Assembly (NCBI RefSeq): GCF_004745575.1
Contig: NZ_RPEM01000007.1
Span: 106,661 to 170,660, forward strand
DNA: 64,000 nt
Source: Pseudotabrizicola sediminis
GTDB lineage: Bacteria > Pseudomonadota > Alphaproteobacteria > Rhodobacterales > Rhodobacteraceae
Reading direction: 5' to 3'
The position numbers and the translations under genes were made by a program. Under the pieces are notes generated by a model, which was not told where the DNA came from, ran no database searches, and was given only the letters and a program-made list of their open reading frames with translations. The first letter of the stretch is position 1. Each line of letters starts with the position of its first letter. Shown here one piece after another: positions 56,150 to 64,000 of the stretch.

Positions 56150-57387
56150 CCCCCGCCCCAAGGCTCGCGCTCACCTTCATCCTCGCCACGGTGACGCTCG
56201 ATGCCATCGGGATCGGGTTGATCTTTCCGGTGATGCCCGACCTGATCCGCGCGGTCACCGGGCAGGATCTTGCCCACGCAGCGCTCTGGGGCGGGGTGCT
56301 GGCCACATCTTACGCGGTGATGCAGTTCCTGTTCGGGCCGATCCTGGGCTCGCTGTCCGACCGGTTCGGCCGCCGCCCGGTGCTGCTGGTCTCGCTTCTG
56401 ATCATGGGCATCGACTATCTTGTGATGGCGGTGGCCCCCACGATCTGGCTGCTGCTGATCGCGCGGCTGGTGGCGGGGATCACGGCGGCCACCTATTCGA
56501 CCGCCACCGCCTATATCGCCGACATCACCCCGCCGGATCAGCGCGGCGCGCGCTTTGGGCTGATCGGCGCGGGCTTTGGTGTGGGCTTCGTGCTGGGGCC
56601 GCTGATCGGCGGGCTATTGGCGGGGGTGGATACCCGCGCGCCGTTCTATGCCGCAGCAGGGCTTGCCTTCGCCAACCTGATCTTCGGCCTGCTGGTCCTG
56701 CCCGAAACCGTGACCGACGCCACCCGCCGCCCGTTCTCCTTGCGCCGCGCCAACCCGCTGGGCGCGCTGCGCGCCGTCAGCCGCCTGCCCGGCCTGCGCC
56801 TGACCCTTGCGTGCTTCCTGATCCTCGGCATCTCAATGAATGTCTACCCGGCGATCTGGGCCTATTACGGCCAGGCCCGCTTTGGCTGGAGCACGCAGAT
56901 GGTCGGCGTGTCGCTGGCTGTCTACGGTATCAGCTATGCCTTGGGTCAGGCCCTGCTGGTCGGCCCGATGATCCGCCGCTTTGGCGAGCACCGGGCCGCG
57001 CATTACGGCATGTGGGTCGATGTGGTCACGCTGACCGGCCTCGGCCTCGTCACCTCGCCCGTCATCGCCCTGATGATCACGCCCGTGACCGCCCTTGGCG
57101 GCGCCGTCACCCCGGCGTTGCAGGCCATCGCCAGCCGCGCCGCCCCTGCGGACGCGCAAGGCGAGGTGCAGGGCGTGCTGGCCAGCCTGAATGCCATCGC
57201 CATGATCACCTCACCTTTGATCATGACCGCCACCTTCAGCGCCTTCACCGCACCCGGTGCTCCGGTCTTCGCCCCCGGTGCCCCCTTCCTGCTGGCCGCC
57301 ACCTTGATGCTGGCCTGCATCGCGCTGCACGTCCTCGGCCCGCGCCTGCGCCGCCCGCAGCCGCCAGATCGCCCGTTTGCGGCATAA
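56146..57387 (+). CDS. MFS efflux transporter, TetA-like
   Basis: 413 residues, twelve hydrophobic segments. Motif A GSLSDRFGRRPVLL and the DAIGIGLIFPVMP opening are those of class A-type drug:proton antiporters. Start is GTG, overlapping the previous stop (GTGA). Being translationally coupled to a hydrolase suggests export of a product of the operon or resistance; tetracycline resistance itself is not implied. Confidence 0.88.
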   Translation: MTPAPRLALTFILATVTLDAIGIGLIFPVMPDLIRAVTGQDLAHAALWGGVLATSYAVMQFLFGPILGSLSDRFGRRPVLLVSLLIMGIDYLVMAVAPTIWLLLIARLVAGITAATYSTATAYIADITPPDQRGARFGLIGAGFGVGFVLGPLIGGLLAGVDTRAPFYAAAGLAFANLIFGLLVLPETVTDATRRPFSLRRANPLGALRAVSRLPGLRLTLACFLILGISMNVYPAIWAYYGQARFGWSTQMVGVSLAVYGISYALGQALLVGPMIRRFGEHRAAHYGMWVDVVTLTGLGLVTSPVIALMITPVTALGGAVTPALQAIASRAAPADAQGEVQGVLASLNAIAMITSPLIMTATFSAFTAPGAPVFAPGAPFLLAATLMLACIALHVLGPRLRRPQPPDRPFAA

Positions 57388-57430
57388 CATGTCGCAAACG
57401 CCTTTGCCCTGCCCCAGTCCTGCCCGTACC

Positions 57431-57460
57431 CTTCATCTGTTCACAAATATCCCACGGGGG
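57431..57460 (-). repeat. Dispersed intergenic element, copy B
   Basis: On the minus strand GTGGGATATTTGTGAACAGA continuing TGAAG. Nearly identical to copy A over about 27 bases. It lies between the MFS gene and the enolase-superfamily gene. Confidence 0.6.
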
Positions 57461-57510
57461 GTCCGGGGGGTGTGAAACCCCCCGGCGCTTGCCGCAAAAG
57501 GATCGCTTGC

Positions 57511-58758
57511 ATGAAACTCGCTGACCTTGAAATCTTCGTCGTGGCCCCACCCTTCCCGGGCTGGGGTGGGCGCTACTGGATCTTTCCGAAACTCACCACC
57601 GCCTGCGGCATCACAGGCTACGGCGAGTGCTACGCCTCCACCGTCGGCCCCAAGGCGATGATCGCGGTGATCGAGGATGTGTTCGCCCGCCACATGGAAG
57701 GCTCCTCCCCCGAAGACATCGAACTGATGTTTCGCCGCGCCTATTCCTCAGGCTTCACGCAGCGCCCCGACCCCACGGTGATGGGCGCGTTTTCGGGGCT
57801 GGAGATTGCCTGCTGGGATATCCTCGGCAAAGCCCGCAACCGCCCGGTCTGGGCGCTTCTGGGGGGAAGGATAAACCAGCGCATCCGCAGCTATACCTAT
57901 CTTTACCCTGAACCGGGCAATGAAAACCCCGACTTCTGGGTCGACCCCGACGCCGCCGCAGGGGCTGCCGTGCGATTCATCGAGATGGGGTTCACAGCCG
58001 TCAAATTCGACCCCGCCGGACCCTATACTCTGCGCGGCGGGCATCAGCCCGCAATGTCCGACATCTCGCGTTCCGTTGCCTTCTGCCGCGCGATCCGGCA
58101 AGCGGTGGGCGACCGGGTGGACCTGTTATTCGGCACCCACGGCCAGTTCACCACGGCGGGCGCGATCCGGCTGGGGCGTGAACTGGAGCCGTACAATCCG
58201 CTCTGGTACGAAGAACCAATCCCGCCAGACAACCTGCTGGAATTTGCCGAAGTGGCGCGCGCTGTGCGCATCCCGCTCGCCACCGGCGAACGGCTGACCA
58301 CCAAGGCCGAATTCGGTGCCCTGCTGCGCCACGGCGGGGTGAAGATCCTGCAACCCGCATTGGGGCGTGTGGGCGGCATCTGGGAGGCCAAGAAGATCTC
58401 CGCCATAGCCGAGGTCTTCAACGCCGAAATGGCCCCGCATCTTTATGCCGGGCCGGTCGAATGGGCGGCGAATGTGCATCTGGCGGCCTCCATTCCCAAC
58501 CTGCTGATGGCCGAAACGATTGAAACCGGCGGGGCCTTTCATCAAAAGCTGATCCGCAATTCCATCACTTGGGAAAACGGTTACATTCTGCCGCCCGAGG
58601 CCCCCGGTCTGGGGATCGACTTTGATGAGGATGTCGCCCGCGCCCACCCCTACACCGGCACCGGCCTGCATCTGCAGATGCAGGAAGCGCCGTGCGACTA
58701 TACCAACGGCAACCGGTTTGAAGGGGGGGCACCGTCGACCCTGCCGCACAAGACCTGA
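57511..58758 (+). CDS. Mandelate racemase/muconate lactonizing-type enzyme (enolase superfamily)
   Basis: 415 residues, N-terminal capping domain and C-terminal barrel. FTAVKFDPAGPYTLRGG holds the barrel strand 2 lysine; DLLFGTHGQF, WYEEPIPPDN and LATGERL carry metal-ligand positions; AEMAPHLYAGPV holds the late histidine. The pattern resembles sugar-acid dehydratases or cycloisomerases, but the substrate cannot be fixed. AAAAGGAT precedes ATG 57511. Confidence 0.87.
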   Translation: MKLADLEIFVVAPPFPGWGGRYWIFPKLTTACGITGYGECYASTVGPKAMIAVIEDVFARHMEGSSPEDIELMFRRAYSSGFTQRPDPTVMGAFSGLEIACWDILGKARNRPVWALLGGRINQRIRSYTYLYPEPGNENPDFWVDPDAAAGAAVRFIEMGFTAVKFDPAGPYTLRGGHQPAMSDISRSVAFCRAIRQAVGDRVDLLFGTHGQFTTAGAIRLGRELEPYNPLWYEEPIPPDNLLEFAEVARAVRIPLATGERLTTKAEFGALLRHGGVKILQPALGRVGGIWEAKKISAIAEVFNAEMAPHLYAGPVEWAANVHLAASIPNLLMAETIETGGAFHQKLIRNSITWENGYILPPEAPGLGIDFDEDVARAHPYTGTGLHLQMQEAPCDYTNGNRFEGGAPSTLPHKT

Positions 58759-58899
58759 GCGGATCGGTAGGCGCACGGGCAGGAATATGAACGCGGTGCA
58801 TAATCTTCCAACGGAATATGAATTGGCGTCACGCAGCAGCGCGGCATAAAGTGTCGGATGGCATCCCTGACGTGCCCTTTGCCATTCGATCGGAACGCC

Positions 58900-61800
58900 A
58901 TGCCCACCGCCACGCCCGTCAGATCCCCCGTCTTCGACCAGATCACCGCCCTGTCGCGGGACAAGATCCTGATCCTTGACGGCGCGATGGGCACGCAAAT
59001 TCAGGGCCTTGGCTTTGCCGAGGCCGAGTTCACGGCGCATGGTGCGGGCTGCGCCTGCCACCCGCCGATGTTCGGGGAAAAACCCCATCCGCAACAGGGC
59101 AACAACGACCTGCTGATCCTGACGCAAGCACAGGCGATCGAGGATATCCATTACGCCTATGCCATGGCCGGAGCGGATATCGTCGAGACCAACACCTTTT
59201 CCTCCACCTCCATCGCGCAGGCGGATTATGGGCTGGAGCATCTGGTTTACGACCTGAACTTCCACGGCGCGCGACTGGTGCGGCAAGCGCTGAACCGCGC
59301 CACGGCGACCGATGGCCGCACGCGCTTTGTCGCGGGTGCCCTTGGCCCCACCAACCGCACCGCGTCGATGAGCCCGGATGTGAACAACCCCGGCTACCGC
59401 GCTGTTACCTTTGACCAATTGCGGATGGCCTATGCCGAGCAATTGCGCGGGCTGATCGATGGCGGGGCCGATCTGATCCTGATCGAGACGATCTTTGACA
59501 CGCTGAACGCCAAGGCCGCGATCTTTGCCTGTGAAGAGGCGTTTGCGCAGCGCGGGGTGCGCCTGCCGGTGATGATCTCGGGCACCATCACCGACCGGTC
59601 GGGCCGCACGCTTTCGGGCCAGACGCCAAGCGCTTTCTGGCATTCGGTGCGCCATGCATCCCCCCTGACCATCGGGCTGAACTGCGCGCTGGGGGCCGCA
59701 GAGATGCGCGCGCATCTGGCGGAACTCTCATCCGCCGCCGACACGCTGATCTGCGCCTATCCCAATGCCGGGCTGCCCAATGAATTCGGCCAATACGACG
59801 AATCGCCCGAGTTCATGGCGGCCCAGATCGAAGAATTTGCCCGCGACGGCCTTCTCAACATCGTCGGCGGCTGCTGCGGATCAACGCCCGAGCATATCCG
59901 CGCCATTGCCCAAGCCGTGGCCAAATATCCACCCCGCGCCATCCCTGAACAGCCGCCCCTGATGCGCCTGTCGGGGCTGGAGCCGTTCACGCTTACCCGC
60001 GACATCGCCTTCGTGAACGTGGGCGAACGCACCAATGTCACCGGGTCCGCCAAGTTCCGCAAGCTGATCACCAACCGCGATTATACTGCCGCACTGGATA
60101 TTGCGCGGGATCAGGTGGAGAACGGCGCGCAGATCATCGACGTGAACATGGATGAAGGGCTGATCGACTCGCGTCAGGCGATGATCGACTTCCTGAACCT
60201 GATCGCGGCGGAACCCGACATCGCCCGCGTGCCGGTGATGATCGACTCCTCGAAATGGGAGGTGATCGAGGCCGGGTTGCAATGCGTGCAGGGCAAACCC
60301 ATCGTGAACTCGATCAGCATGAAAGAGGGCGAGGCGGCCTTTCTGCATCAGGCCCGCCTGTGCCGCGCATATGGGGCCGCCGTGGTGGTGATGGCCTTTG
60401 ACGAACAGGGTCAGGCCGATACCGAAGACCGCAAGGTCGAGATCTGCACCCGCGCCTATGCCTTGCTGACCGGCATCGGCTTTCCGCCCGAAGACATCAT
60501 CTTCGACCCCAACGTGTTCGCCGTGGCAACCGGGATCGAGGAGCACAACAATTACGGCGTCGATTTCATCAATGCCACCCGGCGGATCATCACCGATCTG
60601 CCGCATGTCCATGTCTCGGGCGGCGTGTCGAACCTGTCGTTCAGCTTTCGCGGCAACGACCCGGTGCGCGAGGCGATGCATGCCGTGTTCCTCTACCACG
60701 CCATTCAGGCGGGGATGGACATGGGTATCGTCAACGCAGGGCAGTTGGCGGTCTATGACAGCATCGACCCCGATCTGCGCGCCGCTTGCGAAGATGTGGT
60801 GCTGAACCGCACGCCGGAAGCCACCGAGCAGATGCTAGAGATTGCCGAACGCTTCAAATCTACCGGCGCGCGCGAGGCCAAGGAACGCGATCTGAAATGG
60901 CGCGACTGGTCGGTGGAAAAGCGGCTGGAACATGCGCTGGTCAACGGCATCACCGAATTCATCGACGCCGATACCGAAGAGGCGCGGTTGGCAGCCGCCC
61001 GCCCGCTGCATGTGATCGAAGGCCCGCTGATGGCGGGGATGAATGTGGTGGGCGACCTGTTTGGCGCGGGCAAGATGTTCCTGCCGCAGGTGGTGAAATC
61101 CGCCCGCGTGATGAAGCAGGCCGTGGCCGTGCTGCTGCCCTATATGGAGGAAGAAAAGCGCCTGAACGGCGGCACCGGGCGCGAAAGTGCTGGCAAGGTG
61201 CTGATGGCCACGGTGAAAGGTGATGTGCATGACATCGGCAAGAACATCGTGGGCGTCGTGCTGGCGTGCAACAATTACGACATCATTGACCTTGGCGTGA
61301 TGGTGCCTGCGGCCAAGATCCTGCAGGTCGCGCGCGAGGAAAAGGTCGACATCATCGGCCTGTCCGGCCTGATCACGCCATCCCTTGACGAAATGGTGCA
61401 TGTGGCGAGCGAGATGGAGCGGGAGGGGTTCGATATCCCGCTGCTGATCGGCGGGGCGACCACATCCCGCGTGCATACGGCGGTCAAAATCCACCCGAAA
61501 TACGCGCGCGGCCAGACCGTCTATGTCACCGATGCCAGCCGGGCGGTGGGGGTGGTGTCGGCCTTGCTGTCGCCCGATCAGACCGTGTCTTACGTGGAAA
61601 CCCTGCGCGCGGAATATGAAAAGGTGGCCGAAAGCCATGCGCGGGCGGAACTGGCCAAGAAGCGCCTGCCGCTGGCCGCCGCCCGTGCCAATGCTTTGAG
61701 GCTGGACTGGAACGGCTATCATGTGCCCGCGCCATCTTTCCTCGGCACCAAGGTCTTTGAGGACTGGGATCTGGCCGACCTTGCGCGCTACATCGACTGG

Positions 61801-62664
61801 ACACCGTTCTTCCAGACATGGGAGTTGAAGGGCGTGTACCCCAAGATCCTTGACGATCCGGCGCAGGGCACCGCTGCCCGGGCGCTGTTTGCCGATGCGC
61901 AAACCATGCTGGCGCAGATCATCGCGGAAAAATGGTTCCGCCCCCGCGCCGTGGTGGGCTTCTGGCCCGCCAATGCGGTGGGCGATGACATGCGGCTGTT
62001 CACCGACGAGTCGCGCAGCACCGATCTTGCCACCCTGCACACCCTGCGCCAGCAGGTCACCAAGCGCGACGACCGCCCCAATGTGGCGCTGTCCGATTTC
62101 GTGGCCCCCATGGGCACGCCCGACTATGTTGGTGGCTTCGTGGTGACCGCAGGCATCGAGGAGATTACCATCGCCGAACGCTTTGAACGCGCCAATGACG
62201 ACTTCAACGCGATTCTGGTCAAGGCCCTTGCCGACCGCTTTGCCGAGGCCTTTGCCGAGCGGATGCATGAGATGGTCCGGCGCGAGCTTTGGGGCTATGC
62301 ACCGGACGAATCTCTCGCCCCTGCCGAGCTGATCGGCGAGCCCTATCGCGGCATCCGCCCGGCCCCAGGCTATCCGGCGCAGCCTGACCATACTGAGAAA
62401 ACCACGCTGTTCCACCTGCTGGATGCCGAAGCCGCCACCGGCGTCCGGCTGACCGAAAGCATGGCGATGTGGCCCGGGTCTTCCGTGTCCGGCCTTTATA
62501 TCGGCCATCCGCAGGCCTATTATTTCGGCGTGGCAAAGGTGGAACAGGATCAGGTTCTGGACTATGCTGCCCGTAAGCAGATGCCGGTGGACCAGGTGGA
62601 ACGCTGGCTGGGGCCAATCCTCAACTATGTTCCCCAAGCCACACCCGCGCTGGCGGCGGAATAG
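58900..62664 (+). CDS. metH: Cobalamin-dependent methionine synthase MetH
   Basis: About 1,254 residues with all modules. The homocysteine domain has zinc cysteines in NCALG and GGCCGS; the methyl-THF pterin domain ([13 protein letters not shown] ... [11 protein letters not shown]), the helical cap, the cobalamin domain with DVHDIGKN (axial histidine at about 777), and the SAM-dependent reactivation domain ([15 protein letters not shown]) follow. An in-frame ATG at 58858 would add 14 residues; neither start has a strong ribosome site. MetH implies use of B12, matching the B12 riboswitch just downstream. Confidence 0.96.
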   Translation: MPTATPVRSPVFDQITALSRDKILILDGAMGTQIQGLGFAEAEFTAHGAGCACHPPMFGEKPHPQQGNNDLLILTQAQAIEDIHYAYAMAGADIVETNTFSSTSIAQADYGLEHLVYDLNFHGARLVRQALNRATATDGRTRFVAGALGPTNRTASMSPDVNNPGYRAVTFDQLRMAYAEQLRGLIDGGADLILIETIFDTLNAKAAIFACEEAFAQRGVRLPVMISGTITDRSGRTLSGQTPSAFWHSVRHASPLTIGLNCALGAAEMRAHLAELSSAADTLICAYPNAGLPNEFGQYDESPEFMAAQIEEFARDGLLNIVGGCCGSTPEHIRAIAQAVAKYPPRAIPEQPPLMRLSGLEPFTLTRDIAFVNVGERTNVTGSAKFRKLITNRDYTAALDIARDQVENGAQIIDVNMDEGLIDSRQAMIDFLNLIAAEPDIARVPVMIDSSKWEVIEAGLQCVQGKPIVNSISMKEGEAAFLHQARLCRAYGAAVVVMAFDEQGQADTEDRKVEICTRAYALLTGIGFPPEDIIFDPNVFAVATGIEEHNNYGVDFINATRRIITDLPHVHVSGGVSNLSFSFRGNDPVREAMHAVFLYHAIQAGMDMGIVNAGQLAVYDSIDPDLRAACEDVVLNRTPEATEQMLEIAERFKSTGAREAKERDLKWRDWSVEKRLEHALVNGITEFIDADTEEARLAAARPLHVIEGPLMAGMNVVGDLFGAGKMFLPQVVKSARVMKQAVAVLLPYMEEEKRLNGGTGRESAGKVLMATVKGDVHDIGKNIVGVVLACNNYDIIDLGVMVPAAKILQVAREEKVDIIGLSGLITPSLDEMVHVASEMEREGFDIPLLIGGATTSRVHTAVKIHPKYARGQTVYVTDASRAVGVVSALLSPDQTVSYVETLRAEYEKVAESHARAELAKKRLPLAAARANALRLDWNGYHVPAPSFLGTKVFEDWDLADLARYIDWTPFFQTWELKGVYPKILDDPAQGTAARALFADAQTMLAQIIAEKWFRPRAVVGFWPANAVGDDMRLFTDESRSTDLATLHTLRQQVTKRDDRPNVALSDFVAPMGTPDYVGGFVVTAGIEEITIAERFERANDDFNAILVKALADRFAEAFAERMHEMVRRELWGYAPDESLAPAELIGEPYRGIRPAPGYPAQPDHTEKTTLFHLLDAEAATGVRLTESMAMWPGSSVSGLYIGHPQAYYFGVAKVEQDQVLDYAARKQMPVDQVERWLGPILNYVPQATPALAAE

Positions 62665-63008
62665 AATAGCTGTCAACCATAAACAAGATATTGACAGCCC
62701 AGCACCCCTAGCCCCTATATGCAGATGTTCAGGTGTCCCCGACTCGGCAACGAGAAAGGGATGAAAAGGGAAGCCGGTCCATGCCGGCGCTGCCCCCGCA
62801 ACTGTAGGCGGCAAGCCTGCCCCAGATGTCACTGGCCCTCATGGCCGGGAAGGCGGGGCAAAGGGCCGGGCCGTAAGCCAGGAGACCTGCCTGAACAGGA
62901 ACAGACACACGGGCGGTGGGCCCGGTGGCGTGCACCTCGCAGGGCCTTTGGGTCAAGCTTTGGTGTCGCCCCTGCCCCCGCCTCAAACAGGCAAAAAAGG
63001 GACAGGCA
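62665..63008. other. Leader region between metH and nrdH
   Basis: 344 bases without a gene; it is occupied mainly by the cobalamin riboswitch (62726-62900) plus about 100 bases of GC-rich expression platform before nrdH. Short plus-strand frames here are discounted. Confidence 0.8.
62726..62900 (+). promoter_or_regulatory. Cobalamin (B12) riboswitch upstream of nrdHIE
   Basis: Conserved blocks in order: AAAGGGATGAAAAGGGAAGC, the B12-box core GCTGCCCCCGCAACTGTAGG, GTCACTGG, CCGGGAAGGCGGGG and GTAAGCCAGGAGACCTGCC. The ends can pair (TGTTCAGGT with ACCTGCCTGAACA). It should repress nrdHIE when adenosylcobalamin is plentiful. The expression platform was not resolved. Confidence 0.93.
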
Positions 63009-63230
63009 ATGACCATCACCGTCTATTCAAAACCGGCTTGCGTGCAATGCGTGGCAACTTACCGGGCGCTCGACAATCTGGGCGTCGATTACACCATCAT
63101 CGACCTGTCGCAGGATGCCGACGCGCTGGAGCGCGTGTCGGCCCTTGGCTACCGTCAGGTGCCGGTGGTGATGGCGGGCGGCGATCATTGGGCGGGCTTC
63201 CGCCCCGACAAGATCAGCGCACTCTGCTGA
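63009..63230 (+). CDS. nrdH: Glutaredoxin-like NrdH redoxin
   Basis: 73 residues; active site KPACVQCVATYRAL (CVQC) and the GYRQVPVVMAGGDHWAGFRPD block. Electron donor to class Ib ribonucleotide reductase NrdEF. First gene after the cobalamin riboswitch. Confidence 0.95.
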   Translation: MTITVYSKPACVQCVATYRALDNLGVDYTIIDLSQDADALERVSALGYRQVPVVMAGGDHWAGFRPDKISALC

Positions 63231-63234
63231 ACCC

Positions 63235-63663
63235 ATGGCGGCGCGACCCGCAGAATTGGTCTATTATTCCTCCGGCTCGGGCAACACCGCGCGGATGATC
63301 GACCGGCTGGGCCTGCCCGCCCTGCGCATCCCCACCAGCCCGTCTGACCCGATGCCTGCGCCTGATGCACCCTTCGTCCTGATCTGCCCGACCTATTCGG
63401 ACGGCACGGGGCGGGGCGCGGTGCCAAAGCAGGTCATCCGCTTTCTGAACAATCCTTCCGCGCGCACCCATCTGCGCGGGGTGATCGGTGCGGGCAACCG
63501 CAACTTCGGCACTTATTTTGGCCATGCCGGCCCCGTCATTGCCGCCAAATGCGGCGTCCCTTGCCTTTACCGGTTCGAACTGGCCGGAACCGACACCGAA
63601 ATTGCCCAGATCAGGTCCGGGCTTGCCACATTCTGGAGAGACCAATGCTTGACCGCGTCCTGA
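63235..63663 (+). CDS. nrdI: Flavodoxin-like NrdI
   Basis: 142 residues; FMN-binding loops [26 protein letters not shown] and [15 protein letters not shown]. Supplies the oxidant for assembling the dimanganese tyrosyl radical of NrdF. Starts 4 bases after nrdH and overlaps nrdE by 19 bases. Confidence 0.95.
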   Translation: MAARPAELVYYSSGSGNTARMIDRLGLPALRIPTSPSDPMPAPDAPFVLICPTYSDGTGRGAVPKQVIRFLNNPSARTHLRGVIGAGNRNFGTYFGHAGPVIAAKCGVPCLYRFELAGTDTEIAQIRSGLATFWRDQCLTAS

Positions 63664-64000
63664 CCGCCGCCCCCGCCACACTTGATTACCACGCGCTGAA
63701 CGCGACGCTGAACCTGTATGACGCAAATGGCCGCATCCAGTTTGACGCCGACAAGATGGCGGCGCGCCAGTATTTCCTGCAGCATGTGAACCAGAACACC
63801 GTGTTCTTTCACAGCCTTGAGGAAAAGCTGGGCTACCTTGTCACTGAGGGCTATTACGAGGCCCCGGTGCTCGATGCCTATCCGGCCGCCTTCCTGCGTC
63901 AGATTTTCGACGCGGCCTATGCGAAAAAGTTCCGCTTCCCCAGTTTCCTGGGCGCGCTGAAATACTACACCTCCTACACGCTCAAAACCCGCGACGGGCA
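63645..64000 (+). CDS. nrdE: Class Ib ribonucleotide reductase alpha subunit NrdE (partial)
   Basis: The first 118 codons, open to the window edge. Starts [20 protein letters not shown] after [26 protein letters not shown] and [15 protein letters not shown] are typical of the NrdE N-terminus, which lacks the ATP-cone of NrdA. Catalytic and substrate-binding parts lie outside the window. Confidence 0.93.
   Translation, partial: MLDRVLTAAPATLDYHALNATLNLYDANGRIQFDADKMAARQYFLQHVNQNTVFFHSLEEKLGYLVTEGYYEAPVLDAYPAAFLRQIFDAAYAKKFRFPSFLGALKYYTSYTLKTRDG

Overview
The window is a high-GC chromosomal segment of a phototrophic alphaproteobacterium, almost certainly in the Rhodobacteraceae. It could be an aerobic anoxygenic phototroph or a purple non-sulfur relative. 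The evidence is the photosynthesis gene order bchL-bchM-lhaA-puhABC-bciE-acsF-puhE-hemA-cycA, a NepR-EcfG-PhyR general stress response locus, a urease cluster joined to a UrtABCDE urea importer, and family-level similarity of nearly every protein. I see no insertion sequence, prophage, CRISPR array, tRNA or rRNA.

Layout. 1-9.2 kb (+): right end of the photosynthesis gene cluster, covering bacteriochlorophyll synthesis, reaction-centre H subunit and assembly factors, O2-dependent cyclase with its small partner BciE, ALA synthase and cytochrome c2. 9.4-22.2 kb (-): urea uptake and hydrolysis. ureD-A-J-B-orf-C-E-F-G runs into a terminator and is followed by urtA-B-C-D-E; a small plus-strand gene lies in the ureC-ureE gap. 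22.4-25.4 kb (-): sugar transferase, ribokinase, RbsD/FucU protein and a Crp/Fnr regulator. 25.5-37.1 kb: a stress and signalling island with a degenerate receiver, an HWE-type kinase, ExoD, small membrane proteins, a holin-like/helical-protein operon, a phospholipase D, nepR-ecfG-kinase facing phyR, a secreted protein and dps. 37.1-38.8 kb (-): an H-NOX-like protein and a diguanylate cyclase. 38.9-43 kb: DUF4153 membrane protein, then pstB-phoU-phoB. 43-52.6 kb: FMN riboswitch with ribH and a run of housekeeping and hypothetical genes, an acyl-CoA synthetase, LysM protein and ABC exporter. 52.9-58.8 kb (+): alpha/beta hydrolases, a threonine dehydratase-like enzyme, an efflux MFS and an enolase-superfamily enzyme. 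58.9-64 kb (+): metH, a cobalamin riboswitch and the class Ib ribonucleotide reductase genes nrdH-nrdI-nrdE (nrdE cut by the window end).

How it works together. The clearest regulatory story is the stress island. Exact matches to the alphaproteobacterial EcfG promoter (GGAAC-N16/17-CGTT) are present in both orientations between nepR and phyR, where two promoters overlap each other. They also stand before a DUF1328 gene, the PLDc_N/holin/helical-protein operon, a 160-residue secreted protein and dps. I read this as an EcfG core locus with part of its own regulon packed around it. Three other control elements can be read directly: an FMN riboswitch before ribH, a cobalamin riboswitch before the B12-independent ribonucleotide reductase, and a PHO-box-like repeat before pstB-phoU-phoB. 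The most unusual protein is the H-NOX-like sensor beside the diguanylate cyclase, which seems to have lost both canonical haem-binding motifs.

Limits: everything was read by eye from sequence and family knowledge. Start codons were chosen by Shine-Dalgarno sequence, overlap and family length. No database search or structure prediction was run.
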